Source: Pantoea sp. GD03673
GTDB lineage: Bacteria; Pseudomonadota; Gammaproteobacteria; Enterobacterales; Enterobacteriaceae
Direction of reading: 5' to 3'
Assembly: GCF_029844725.1 (NCBI RefSeq)
Contig: NZ_JAOCKJ010000010.1
Span: 1-64,000 of the forward strand
DNA length: 64,000 nucleotides
The position numbers and the translations under genes were made by a program. The number at the start of each line of letters is the position of its first letter. Position 1 is the stretch's first letter. Under the pieces are notes generated by a model. It was not told where the DNA came from. It worked only from the letters and a program-made list of their open reading frames with translations, and did no database searches. Below are positions 9,152 to 17,737 of the stretch, one piece after another.

Positions 9152-10366
9152 TTACCGGCGGGGTGCGGGCCAGCTCACGGCAGGCAGGGCATTCAGGGCG
9201 GGACGGGCAAACAGATAGCCCTGGTAATAGCGCACCCCGGCTCCTTCAAGCCAGAGCCACTCTTCAATTTTCTCGACGCCTTCTGCAATGACCGTAATTT
9301 CCAGCGCCTGGCAGCATTTAAGGATGGCCAGCACAATCGCCTGACGCGGGCCGCTGCGATGAATATCGGTGATCAGCTTGCGATCGATTTTAACTTTGTC
9401 GGGCTGGAAGTCGGCCAGCAGCGACAGGCCTGCGAAACCGGCGCCAAAATCGTCCAGAGCCAGACTGATGCCGGCGGCTTTTAACTGCTGCACAGCAAAC
9501 TGAAATGCATCGAAGCGGGAGATGACCTCATCTTCCGTCACCTCCACCACCACCTGCTCAGGCCGCAATCCCTGCTGCCTGATCTGCTGGATAAGATGTT
9601 CAACCGCATCGTCGATCACCACCAGCGACATGGGCAGCAGGTTGACCGAGAGGGTCTGTTCCCGCAGGCCCAGATGTCTGGCCAGCTGAAACGCGTACGT
9701 TTTGGCGTGCAGATCGGCCTGATAGCGCTCGCTTTCCGGCAGCTGTGAAAAGTAGTCCGCGGGTGGTGCACCCTGAAGACCGCGAATCAGGGCTTCACAG
9801 GACACAACCCGGCGATTAGCGGCATCTACGATGGGCTGAAGCGCAAATTCACAGCGTTGATCCGCTGCGGGTGTAAAGGATGGCTGGGCATTGACCGTCT
9901 GTGGCGTAGTCAGCGTCCACTCGCTGGCAGGGGCGATCTCAATGAACGTCTCTTTATCCCGTCCCTCGACAAAAGAACGGAGAAACTTCACTACCCGATC
10001 ATGTCTGATCCGCTCATCATTCAGGGAAACCCGCTTAAGCAGGGCATCCACGACGGTGTGTTTCTCGTAGTCACGTAAATCAAATAAGGCCATACCAGCC
10101 TGACCAAAGCGACGTGCAGGTGCGTAATCGCGCATCATTTCAATCAGATTGTAATGCCGATCGTCCTGGCTGATACGCTGGAAAACCGTGTGAACGTTGT
10201 CGACGCTCCCCTCAAGCACCTGAAAAAAGTGCTGGCCGTCATAGAGCAATATTCCGGTGACCTGAGCTTCGGCATTTTTGATACTGGCGCGCTCCACCAG
10301 CGCCTGAAGTTTCTCTGGTGAGACCGAACCCGCAAGCTGACTGCGATAAATAAGGGTGGAGAGCAT
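9152..10366 (-). CDS. BLUF-EAL blue-light-regulated c-di-GMP phosphodiesterase
   Basis: 404 residues, the same length and plan as Klebsiella BlrP1. BLUF domain at about 1-95 (LIYRS Tyr; YDGQHFFQVLEG Gln). EAL domain at about 155-400 with every catalytic element in place: CEALIRG, SVNLLP, VVVEVTEDEVI, LALDDFGAGFAG, PDKVKIDRK, VIAEGVE, YYQGYLFARP. It should therefore hydrolyse cyclic-di-GMP in a light-dependent way. It is a clear paralogue of the gene at 2507-3694; shared stretches such as the RSGPxQA and CC.ALEITVIA segments show a common origin, with catalytic loss only in that other copy. The start is put at the ATG at 10366, giving the family N-terminus MLSTLIYRS; the ribosome site (GTGAG) is weak. 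Confidence 0.93.
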   Translation of the reverse strand: MLSTLIYRSQLAGSVSPEKLQALVERASIKNAEAQVTGILLYDGQHFFQVLEGSVDNVHTVFQRISQDDRHYNLIEMMRDYAPARRFGQAGMALFDLRDYEKHTVVDALLKRVSLNDERIRHDRVVKFLRSFVEGRDKETFIEIAPASEWTLTTPQTVNAQPSFTPAADQRCEFALQPIVDAANRRVVSCEALIRGLQGAPPADYFSQLPESERYQADLHAKTYAFQLARHLGLREQTLSVNLLPMSLVVIDDAVEHLIQQIRQQGLRPEQVVVEVTEDEVISRFDAFQFAVQQLKAAGISLALDDFGAGFAGLSLLADFQPDKVKIDRKLITDIHRSGPRQAIVLAILKCCQALEITVIAEGVEKIEEWLWLEGAGVRYYQGYLFARPALNALPAVSWPAPRR

Positions 10367-10561
10367 AAGCAGACTCACATGGCAGGAGATTACCAATTAA
10401 CCATACCACAGAAATATTGATGGTTAAGGGCATAACTGCGGGCAATATGCCGTTCTGCTTGCGGCATCAAATCGGGCGTGCGGCAGGAGAAGATCTCGGG
10501 GGCTGAGAATACGCTTATCAGATGGCCTTATTGCCACGATCCGGTGAACACGACGCGGGAA

Positions 10562-10588
10562 AAGAAAAGCCCCCGCAAAAGCGGGGGC
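10562..10588 (-). terminator. Leftward rho-independent terminator-like hairpin
   Basis: A perfect 8-bp stem GCCCCCGC / GCGGGGGC (10569-10576 with 10581-10588) and an AAAA loop. Read on the minus strand it is followed by TTTTCTTT, a typical terminator tail. No leftward gene ends just to its right, so what it terminates is unclear. Confidence 0.7.
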
Positions 10589-10929
10589 GAAGAGCGGATA
10601 TAGCGCATTATTATAACGTTACGGCATCCCTGGTGAGGCGCCGGTTAATCGGGGTGTGCCTGATTATTACGCGCTTTATCGCCTCCTGACCATGTCCGTC
10701 TGGCAGGATTTTTAAGCGGGTAAAAATCAGTTTTTCTGATGCTTCAGAAATTGCCCTTAAATTCAATCAACTGATTTGAGCCTGTACTGCGTTAAGCCCG
10801 GTTGCTGAATTATCAGGTTACAAATCCACCACTTTTCCAGTTACAGCCTTAACATCATCAGCAGGCTGACATGTATTGCGTCAACATTGCCGGTCTGCAG
10901 CGCTAATCAGGTGTCGGGATTGGCGTTAT

Positions 10930-10958
10930 CTGAAAAAGCGCCCCCTGTAAAAGGGGGC
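10930..10958 (-). terminator. Second leftward terminator-like hairpin
   Basis: A 7-bp stem GCCCCCT / AGGGGGC (10940-10946 with 10952-10958) with a five-base loop. On the minus strand it is followed by GCTTTTTCAG. It is similar in sequence to the hairpin 370 bases to the left, and likewise has no obvious leftward gene ending at it. Confidence 0.6.
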
Positions 10959-11323
10959 AAGGGTAGGAGTCAGATCACGCTGTAACAGAAGTGGATTTCG
11001 TTACAGAGCCATTTAAAGATAGGGCAAAACCGCGGGTATTTCCGCTACGGTTAACGATTTTTTTAGTTAGATATCAAATAATTAAAATACTCAAAATAAG
11101 AATTACTTTTTTGATCAATCAGTTAATCAGTTATGAAAACGATTACTAAGATTAGGATTAAAGTCCTGATCTGCCTGCTGCTCTTGCTGCGGATGGCCAC
11201 AATTCCGGCATGACGCAGCAATCTGAGGCGGGCTTACAGGGCAGACTTGACCCCTGAACAGATTACTTATACTGTTCATACATACAGTCATTTTCAGTTA
11301 AGATGCATTATGAGGTCAATGTG

Positions 11324-11575
11324 ATGTCACAGGATGATGAGATCTGGTGTGCGTTCAGAGAGGCGACGAGACGAAACAACGCCGGTCAGCTTACTGTCAG
11401 TACCCAGGATTTTGTGGCGGAACTGCAACAGCGCAACGCGCCGCATACACTGCGGGCGGCAAATAGCTGGATAGAGATGCATATCACGACCTTCAGTGAT
11501 ATCTCTGTCGGACCTGGAGAATGCCGGCTGTTTCAGATGCCTGCGGCGCGTGATGAAAACGTGCCACAGGACTGA
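11324..11575 (+). CDS. Small protein of unknown function
   Basis: 83 residues from the ATG at 11324, which has GAGG nine bases upstream; a longer form from the ATG at 11303 (90 residues) is possible but lacks a ribosome site. The protein is soluble and mixed charge, with an N-terminal helix (DDEIWCAFREATRR), an LTVSTQDFVAELQQR stretch that could be a short HTH-like helix pair, and a C-terminal beta-like WIEMHITTFSDIS segment. I do not recognise the family. Base composition matches the surroundings, and the context (flanked by intergenic DNA) gives no clue to function. Confidence 0.55.
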   Translation: MSQDDEIWCAFREATRRNNAGQLTVSTQDFVAELQQRNAPHTLRAANSWIEMHITTFSDISVGPGECRLFQMPAARDENVPQD

Positions 11576-11640
11576 AACAGAACAGACAACGAAGCAAGCG
11601 TTTCAGCTTGTCTGCTCAGACAGAGGCTGACTGAAGGGCA

Positions 11641-11970
11641 TCAGAGCCTGGATGTGTTGCGATGCATCTCCGACCGATCCTGATAGCCAGGCGTTGCGGC
11701 ATAGCTCTTTTCGCAGGCCCTGCGCGCCAGATTCAGCGCAACTTTGCGTTTTTTAAGCTTCAGCTTTGGCAGGCATTCCCTGAACTGTGCCGTCAGCGAC
11801 GCTGCCTGCTGTTCGTTTGCGACGCAACAGATAAAGAGCTTGCTCTTGGTCTGGCGACTCACATCAATGGCATAGACCTCGACGCCTGCGCTGCAGACTT
11901 CATACTCAACATCCGTAAACTGCATGTGTGGCCAAAGACCGATTCTGGTTTCAAATGTGGCTAAATCCAT
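11641..11970 (-). CDS. Hypothetical protein
   Basis: 109 residues, with a good AAGGTAG ribosome site before the ATG at 11970, which favours this strand over the overlapping frame on the plus strand (11662-11964). The N-terminal half is beta-rich (MQFTDVEYEVCSAGVEVYAIDVS), followed by a helix (NEQQAASLTAQFRECLPKL) and a very basic tail (KLKKRKVALNLARR), so nucleic-acid contact is conceivable. No transmembrane segment or signal peptide. I do not recognise the family. It is isolated between non-coding stretches. Confidence 0.6.
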   Translation of the reverse strand: MDLATFETRIGLWPHMQFTDVEYEVCSAGVEVYAIDVSRQTKSKLFICCVANEQQAASLTAQFRECLPKLKLKKRKVALNLARRACEKSYAATPGYQDRSEMHRNTSRL

Positions 11971-12524
11971 GAGAACTACCTTTTTTATTGTTTGCGTTAT
12001 TGCTGCACGACAGACTTAAGCCTGGTCGGGCCAGTGAGCATAGACCAGAATCAGCATTCCGCCAGTGAATTCACTGATTTAATCTGGCCCTGACACAAAT
12101 GGTTAAAATCTCACAGATCTCCTGCCAGCGATTGTCCGGCCACGATCTCCTGTATCAGTTAATCTGATGTCAGGCATACATTGTGCCTGGCTGTTCTCTG
12201 TAGCCCTGCGTCCTCTCAGCCCAGCCAGTACAGGATCCGTGAGCGCTTTCGTCATGGCGCAAACGCCCTCTCAGCAACAATTTTGGTCAGTTATTCTTTT
12301 GAATTAGCAGGCTAATCATCAGGTATCGATGAAAACCGTCTGAAGTCCGGTTATGACCATCTGTCATGGAGACGCCAGATCAACCGACCGGCAAAAATTT
12401 TTGCTGACGATGCGTTGTGAGCGGGAAGAAAAATGACAGCGGATCAGGTCCTGACAGGTTCCCGGGGTAGTTCACTCTCTGCCAGACGCAAGGAAAAATA
12501 AAAAAATATATCCCTGCGATTAAT
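11971..12524. other. Intergenic stretch, no gene recognised
   Basis: About 550 bases upstream of the first chemoreceptor promoter. No supported open frame was found. Composition is average for the window and no strong dyads were noticed. Confidence 0.45.
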
Positions 12525-12551
12525 TAAAGCCCCGCAGACGAAAGCCGATAA
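12525..12551 (+). promoter_or_regulatory. FliA (sigma-28) promoter of chemoreceptor gene
   Basis: TAAAGCCC at 12525-12532, an 11-base spacer, then GCCGATAA at 12544-12551. The enterobacterial sigma-28 consensus is TAAAGTTT-N11-GCCGATAA, so the -10 is perfect and the -35 matches at its first five positions. It sits 54 bases before the start of the chemoreceptor gene, which is the class of gene sigma-28 transcribes. Confidence 0.85.
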
Positions 12552-12604
12552 AAACAATCCAGTTCGAACTTTATTCAGAATCATTTTCTTTCCAGGGGAC
12601 GTTT

Positions 12605-14260
12605 ATGACTATTACACAGCGTCTGGTACTGATTTTTTCACTGCTTGCAATGTCACTGATTGCACTGGTGATCATTTCTTTATCAGTCATTTCAGGCTTT
12701 CAGTCGCGTTTTGAATATGTACAGATGAACGCGATACCCAGCATTCGCGATCTTAATAAATCGATCAGTGTCACCAATCAGTTAGGCATTGCACTTTATC
12801 GCCATCACAGCACCAGTGATGCGACAAAACTCCCGGCTGCCGAAGAGCGCATTGAGAATCTGCTGACGCAGATTAAGTCACTCAATGATTATTATATGGC
12901 TAACGACATCTCCAACGATGATGACAAGGCGATGACAGAGCTGGCCAATAAGAATCTGGATGCGGTTCGCAGCGCATTGCCCGCGTTTATTGCTGCGTCA
13001 CGCGCGCATAATGACGCGGTTACGTTGCCGCTCTTACAGGGCGAGGACGGGATTGGTGCCGCAACACGTAAGATGGAAGCCGATTTCACTCGCCAGATTC
13101 AGCTGAACATTGATATTGGCGAACAACTCCGGGCTGAGAATAAACGTGTGTACGCCCAGACGCTGTGGGTGATGACTGGCGGTTCGCTGCTGCTTGTTCT
13201 GCTTCTGGCGGGTTTCTCCGCTAAGGTGATCCTTGGCATTAAAAGAAGCCTTTCAGGCATCGTCAATACCATGACGCAGGTGAGCCACACGCTTGATCTG
13301 ACCCATACCGCGGAAGTCGGCAGCAAAGACGAGATCGGCAAAACGGCAATGGCGTTCAACCAGTTACTGGCGCGCGTTTCCGGCACGCTGCTTTCTGTCA
13401 ATCATGCTGCACAATCGGTCAGTACCGGCTCAACGCAGATTGCGGCAGGTAACGAAGATCTCTCTGCACGTACGGAAGAGCAGGCCGCATCACTGGAGCA
13501 GACCGCTGCCAGCATGGCTACACTGAGCGAAACGGTGCGACAGAACTCAGAAGGGGCGCACCAGGCCAGCAGCCTGGCGAATAACGCCAACAACATGTCA
13601 ATCCAGAACGGGGCGGCGGTGAAGCAGATGCTCAGCACCATGGATGAGATCCGCAACAGCTCGGCTAAAATCTCTGAAATTACCGGCCTGATTGAAGGCA
13701 TCGCATTTCAGACCAATATTCTGGCCCTGAATGCAGCCGTCGAAGCAGCACGCGCCGGTGAACACGGTCGCGGCTTTGCTGTGGTCGCTTCAGAAGTGCG
13801 TAATCTGGCGCAGCGCTCCTCTTCTGCCGCACGCGAAATCAAAGATCTGATCTCAACATCCGTTTCACAGGTGGAACACGGTTTAGAGCAGGCCAGCGGC
13901 GTAGGTTCTAACAGTGAAAACGTCCGTCAGGCGATTCAGCAGGTTGCCGATCTGGTCAATGAAATTGCCGCGGCGACCTCTGAACAGAGCAAGGGCATCG
14001 AACAGGTTCATCAGGCCATTGGCCAGATGGATGAAGTGACGCAGCAGAACGCCTCGCTGGTAGAAGAAGCCTCATCGGCCTCTAAGTCTCTGCAGGAACA
14101 GGCCGAGACACTGTCAGGGCTGGTGGCAACCTTTACGCTGGAAAGTCACCAGCGTGCCGTGCAGCCGCAAACCGCTGGCGTGCGTCGTCCGGTGTTGCAG
14201 CCAAAGCAGCCTGAGCGCCAGACCCTCGACATGGCGCAGGCGAACTGGGAAAGTTTCTGA
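12605..14260 (+). CDS. Methyl-accepting chemotaxis protein with NWESF tether
   Basis: 551 residues, the classical Tsr/Tar plan. Transmembrane helix 1 (about 6-30), periplasmic four-helix-bundle ligand domain (about 31-185), transmembrane helix 2 (about 186-210), HAMP (about 210-265), then the cytoplasmic signalling bundle whose hairpin tip ([18 protein letters not shown]) lies at about 368-386. The tip binds CheW and CheA. The last five residues are NWESF, the tether that recruits CheR and CheB, so it is a high-abundance-type receptor able to support its own methylation. The ligand is unknown; the conserved aspartate/serine-binding arginines cannot be judged by eye. Ribosome site CAGGGGAC precedes the ATG. 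A FliA promoter lies upstream and a terminator downstream, so this is a single-gene unit. Confidence 0.95.
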   Translation: MTITQRLVLIFSLLAMSLIALVIISLSVISGFQSRFEYVQMNAIPSIRDLNKSISVTNQLGIALYRHHSTSDATKLPAAEERIENLLTQIKSLNDYYMANDISNDDDKAMTELANKNLDAVRSALPAFIAASRAHNDAVTLPLLQGEDGIGAATRKMEADFTRQIQLNIDIGEQLRAENKRVYAQTLWVMTGGSLLLVLLLAGFSAKVILGIKRSLSGIVNTMTQVSHTLDLTHTAEVGSKDEIGKTAMAFNQLLARVSGTLLSVNHAAQSVSTGSTQIAAGNEDLSARTEEQAASLEQTAASMATLSETVRQNSEGAHQASSLANNANNMSIQNGAAVKQMLSTMDEIRNSSAKISEITGLIEGIAFQTNILALNAAVEAARAGEHGRGFAVVASEVRNLAQRSSSAAREIKDLISTSVSQVEHGLEQASGVGSNSENVRQAIQQVADLVNEIAAATSEQSKGIEQVHQAIGQMDEVTQQNASLVEEASSASKSLQEQAETLSGLVATFTLESHQRAVQPQTAGVRRPVLQPKQPERQTLDMAQANWESF

Positions 14261-14280
14261 TAGCTGTGCAGTAACGAATA

Positions 14281-14307
14281 GCCTCCACGTTGTGGGGGCT
14301 TTTTTTT
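14281..14307 (+). terminator. Terminator of the first chemoreceptor gene
   Basis: GCCTCCAC and GTGGGGGC form an 8-bp stem (one G-U pair) around a short loop, followed directly by a run of eight T residues, 20 bases after the stop codon. A textbook rho-independent terminator. Confidence 0.9.
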
Positions 14308-14875
14308 ATCTTTAATTGACGGAATAAAGAACAATTCATGAAAAATTGAAAATAACATGAAATCGATTTCATTATTAGATTGCCATGCGGCAATTAACTC
14401 TTTAGAGTGATGTGAAGCGATGCTGGTATTTCTTCTGAAAGCCTTCGCTGTGGTTAATAGCGTAATGATAATTAATTCGATATAGCCCGGGCGGGTATTA
14501 TCGGCGAAGGTCGCATTAACTTTACTTTCATTATTTTCATAACGGTGATGCTGAAGCCCGGCTTACGGCTAAAAGGGTTAAAATAAGCACTGTTATTTTA
14601 TCATTATGATATTTATCACTATTTATCGGTTTGGCTTAGATGGATATTGCAGTAAATATCGTCATTTCATTCACTGTTAAATAACGTAACGCAATCTATA
14701 CTCCTCTCTGTTGTAATCTGCACTCCTGAATTCACATACTAAACCCCTTTCTTCATGGCGATATTGCGCTGAATGAGGCGCCTCTGGCTATGTAAACGAA
14801 AGGATAAAAATAATATTACACAAACTATTTTGTGCACGGTTCACCTGCACGCCTCACACATCAGAGCGGAAAAGA
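14308..14875. other. Intergenic stretch before second chemoreceptor
   Basis: About 570 AT-rich bases. No gene was recognised. A poor sigma-28-like sequence (TAAACCCC at 14740 followed by a GCGATATT at 14758) is present but deviates too much to be called. The AT-rich segment 14580-14700 may be an H-NS target. Confidence 0.4.
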
Positions 14876-16801
14876 ATGAAAAAACTACTCGACCGGATTA
14901 ATTTGCCAGCAAAGTTCCTGTTACTGGGATCCTTTGCGCTGGTGCTGTTTATTTTACCGACCTTTCTGTTTATTCAGACAGGCAACCAGCTTATCGATAC
15001 TAAAAAAGTTGAGCTCACCGGTATCCCGGTTGAGAAAAAAGTCCTGCAGTTGCTGAACCTCCTCCAGCGCCACCGGGCTGAGAGCGCGATTGCCATCAGC
15101 CAGAACAAAACGGATAACCCGCCGCGCTTAGCCCTGGTGACACAGATTGATAGCTTATCGGACAGCATTGCTGCCGATTTACGTCAAAGCGATGAGCAGG
15201 CGCAGCCTTTAAAGCGCCTTGAGCAGGGCAAGCAGGAGTGGCGTCAGTTACAGGAAGATCTCAATGGCGGCCGACTGACGCTGGCGACCAGCCTGACGCG
15301 GCATACGCACTTGATTCAGATACTACTGGACACCAATCAGGACGTACTGGATTTTTATCAGCTTTCACTGGATGCCGATTTAAATACCTACCAGCTGATC
15401 GTCAGTATCTACAGCCGCCTGCCGCTGCTCACTGAAACGCTGGGTCAGATTCGCGGGAATGGTGCCTCGCTGATTGCCAGCGGTACAGCGTCTGATGCCG
15501 ATCGCAGTCGTCTGGCATTTCAGATTGATAATGGCAAAACGGCTTTGTCACAGTTCAGCAGCAACATGGATAAGGTGTTCAAGATTGAACCTGATCTTGA
15601 GACAACTTTTGGTGACCTCGCGCAGAATGCGAAACAACAGGCCCTGAGTGCATTGCAGCTGGCTGAAGGTGCCATCGTCACCGGACAGGTCAGCATTACG
15701 CCGGTTGAATATGTGCGGGTCTTGACCGAGGCGATCAACCGCTACGGCATGCTGAGTACCCAGAGCAGCGCCCGGCTGGAATCGTTACTGCAATCGCAAA
15801 TCGATGAGCGTCGTCAGTCGCAGTACCTGCTGCTGGCTGGCTTGCTGGCAATTGCGTTGCTGTCAGTTCTGCTGGCAGCCATGATTACCCGCTCTGTAAC
15901 CCGCCCGGTCAAAGACGCGGTCGAAGTGGCCAGTCGCGTGGCGGCAGGCGATCTGACGGCCCAGCTGACGATTACGGGCAGTAATGAAATGGCTGAGCTG
16001 CTGAACGCGCTGATGCAGATGCAGCAGCGGCTTGCCCAGCTGGTTTCGGATATCAAAGGTAACGCTGCCACCATCGCCCACTCTTCTGAAGAGATTGCCC
16101 GTGGCAACGGCGACCTGTCGTCACGTACCGAACAGCAGGCAGCCTCTCTGGCTGAAACCGCGGCCAGCATGGAACAACTGGCATCAATCATTCAGCAGAA
16201 CGCAGATAACACCCGCTTTGCCTCTGATCGCGCAGAGTCGGCCACGCAGGCGGCCCTGCTCAGTGGCGCAGCGATGGATTCCGTGATGCAGACGATGCAC
16301 AAAATCCGTGGCAGTTCGGGTCAGATCGAAGAGATCACCTCCGTGATCGACAGCATCGCCTTCCAGACCAATATTCTGGCCCTGAACGCAGCGGTTGAGG
16401 CGGCGCGTGCCGGTGAGCAGGGCAAAGGTTTTGCCGTTGTGGCGTCGGAAGTGCGTGCGCTGGCCCAGCGTTCAGCCAGTGCAGCAAAAGAGATCAAGAG
16501 CCTGATTGAGCAGTCGGTCGGTCATGCGCAGGAAGGGATCGCCATGGCGCAGAACGCAGGTGACAAAGTGAAGCAGAGCGTCAGCGCCATTGAACAGACG
16601 TCTCAGCTGATGCGCGACATCTCTTCTTCCTCCGAGGAGCAGAGCAGCGGTATCTCGCAGGTCAATATTGCGGTGAACCAGATGGATCAGGTGACACAGC
16701 AGAATGCCGTGCTGGTTGAAGAGTCGGCCTCATCTGCCGATGAGCTCGCCGCGCGCGCAGGCCAGCTGCGTACGATGGTGGCGGTGTTCCAGACTGCATA
16801 A
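14876..16801 (+). CDS. Methyl-accepting chemotaxis protein, long sensor, no tether
   Basis: 641 residues. Transmembrane helix 1 at about 14-36, a large helical periplasmic domain of about 280 residues (about 37-315), transmembrane helix 2 at about 316-338, HAMP at about 340-392, and a signalling domain with the hairpin tip [18 protein letters not shown] at about 495-512. The periplasmic part, with its early [14 protein letters not shown] helix, is all alpha and resembles the nitrate/nitrite-sensing-like (NIT) group, but that is only an impression. It ends in MVAVFQTA and so lacks the NWETF-type tether; methylation would depend on tethered receptors such as the preceding one. The ATG follows a GCGGAAAAGA ribosome site. 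The gene is flanked by its own terminator. Confidence 0.93.
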   Translation: MKKLLDRINLPAKFLLLGSFALVLFILPTFLFIQTGNQLIDTKKVELTGIPVEKKVLQLLNLLQRHRAESAIAISQNKTDNPPRLALVTQIDSLSDSIAADLRQSDEQAQPLKRLEQGKQEWRQLQEDLNGGRLTLATSLTRHTHLIQILLDTNQDVLDFYQLSLDADLNTYQLIVSIYSRLPLLTETLGQIRGNGASLIASGTASDADRSRLAFQIDNGKTALSQFSSNMDKVFKIEPDLETTFGDLAQNAKQQALSALQLAEGAIVTGQVSITPVEYVRVLTEAINRYGMLSTQSSARLESLLQSQIDERRQSQYLLLAGLLAIALLSVLLAAMITRSVTRPVKDAVEVASRVAAGDLTAQLTITGSNEMAELLNALMQMQQRLAQLVSDIKGNAATIAHSSEEIARGNGDLSSRTEQQAASLAETAASMEQLASIIQQNADNTRFASDRAESATQAALLSGAAMDSVMQTMHKIRGSSGQIEEITSVIDSIAFQTNILALNAAVEAARAGEQGKGFAVVASEVRALAQRSASAAKEIKSLIEQSVGHAQEGIAMAQNAGDKVKQSVSAIEQTSQLMRDISSSSEEQSSGISQVNIAVNQMDQVTQQNAVLVEESASSADELAARAGQLRTMVAVFQTA

Positions 16802-16811
16802 TCGTATTAAG

Positions 16812-16848
16812 ACAGCCGCCCCCTGCTGGCGGCTGTTATCTTCTTAGC
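16812..16848 (+). terminator. Terminator of the second chemoreceptor gene
   Basis: A perfect 9-bp stem ACAGCCGCC / GGCGGCTGT (16812-16820 with 16828-16836) and a seven-base loop, followed by a T-rich stretch, starting 11 bases past the stop codon. It lies between convergent genes and could also slow transcription from the right. Confidence 0.8.
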
Positions 16849-16859
16849 TTTAACGCTCG

Positions 16860-17660
16860 CTAAGCCTGATGATCCCGCAGACAGGCAAGATACGTTTCTC
16901 CCGATCGCATCACCTTTTCTTTTGCCTGCTCATGCATATCCTGACCTTCAAACGCGCCATAAAGCTGCCCGAATTTTACGCCTGCGAGCCGATGCAGGAT
17001 GTCACCTACCGTGGCGGCGGACAGCGGCAGCATATTCGGGTAGCTCCACATAAACGACACGCCATGCGCCCCCGGCGTGACCTGAATAATATCGCCCGCC
17101 AGCATGACCCCTTCATCCTTGTCCCAGTGCAGCACGCTACCACCGGGAAAATGACCACCCAGTCGCAACAGCGTCACTGATGGCATCAGCGTCAGTGATT
17201 CGCCTTCCCAGAACCGGAGATGCGGACTCTCCCGTACAACCCATTGCCGATCGCGGATGTGCAGATGTACAGGCGCGTTAAACGCCTCCGCCCACGCCTG
17301 CATGGTGGTGTAGTAGTGCGGATGGGAAATGGCGATAGCATCAATGCCGCCCAGCGCCGCGATCAGCGTGCAGGTGGCGTCATCAAGATTGGCAATACAG
17401 TCCCACAGCACATTGCCGTGCGGCGTGCGCAGCAGAAAGGCTCGCTGGTCAATGGCAAAGGCGGGCACGGTTTTGAGGCTTAACAGCGCATCGCTGTGGG
17501 CCGTCCACTTGTTGGCGTGGCTGGCGCGCAGCGCATCAAATGTCGTCCAGCGCTGACCCGCTGCCGGAACGTACTGACGTTCATCCTCACAGATTTTACA
17601 GTGCTGAGGCGAAGCCTGCGGGGGATAGGCGGTTCCACAGGCGGTACATAACATCGTCAT
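16860..17660 (-). CDS. MBL-fold hydrolase with N-terminal zinc ribbon
   Basis: 266 residues. The N-terminus has paired cysteines (CTAC then CKIC, about residues 4-7 and 20-23) typical of a small zinc ribbon. The remainder is a metallo-beta-lactamase fold: AIAISHPHYYTTM replaces the usual HxHxDH metal motif (one His pair is kept, the DH is lost), followed by LGGHFPGGSVLHW (third His), and LAGDIIQ (bridging Asp). This SHPHYY form defines a common uncharacterised MBL subfamily; substrate unknown. The start is the ATG at 17660 with AAGGAGA upstream, which puts the zinc ribbon at the extreme N-terminus; the longer frame is not used. It sits convergent with the chemoreceptor and 77 bases from the phosphoesterase gene. 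Confidence 0.85.
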   Translation of the reverse strand: MTMLCTACGTAYPPQASPQHCKICEDERQYVPAAGQRWTTFDALRASHANKWTAHSDALLSLKTVPAFAIDQRAFLLRTPHGNVLWDCIANLDDATCTLIAALGGIDAIAISHPHYYTTMQAWAEAFNAPVHLHIRDRQWVVRESPHLRFWEGESLTLMPSVTLLRLGGHFPGGSVLHWDKDEGVMLAGDIIQVTPGAHGVSFMWSYPNMLPLSAATVGDILHRLAGVKFGQLYGAFEGQDMHEQAKEKVMRSGETYLACLRDHQA

Positions 17661-17737
17661 AGCGTTCTCCTTCGTTTCCCTCAAGCTTATGCGTACCGGT
17701 GAAAACTGCACGTTCGCGACGCACTGTCGCTATTCGA

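Larger units (their letters stand above)
10367..11323. other. Long intergenic region with two terminator-like hairpins
   Basis: About 950 bases without a convincing gene. It holds two strong GC hairpins (10569-10588 and 10940-10958) described separately. The right-hand part (11090-11170) is AT-rich. No small protein with a good ribosome site was recognised. A short untranslated RNA read leftwards between the two hairpins is possible but not shown. Confidence 0.5.

Noticed and set aside
11662..11964. Plus-strand frame opposite the gene at 11641-11970
   Set aside because: The minus-strand frame has a clear AAGGTAG ribosome site and this one does not.
14740..14765. A sigma-28 promoter before the second chemoreceptor
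   Set aside because: TAAACCCC and GCGATATT deviate too far and the spacing is off; distance to the start is over 100 bases.
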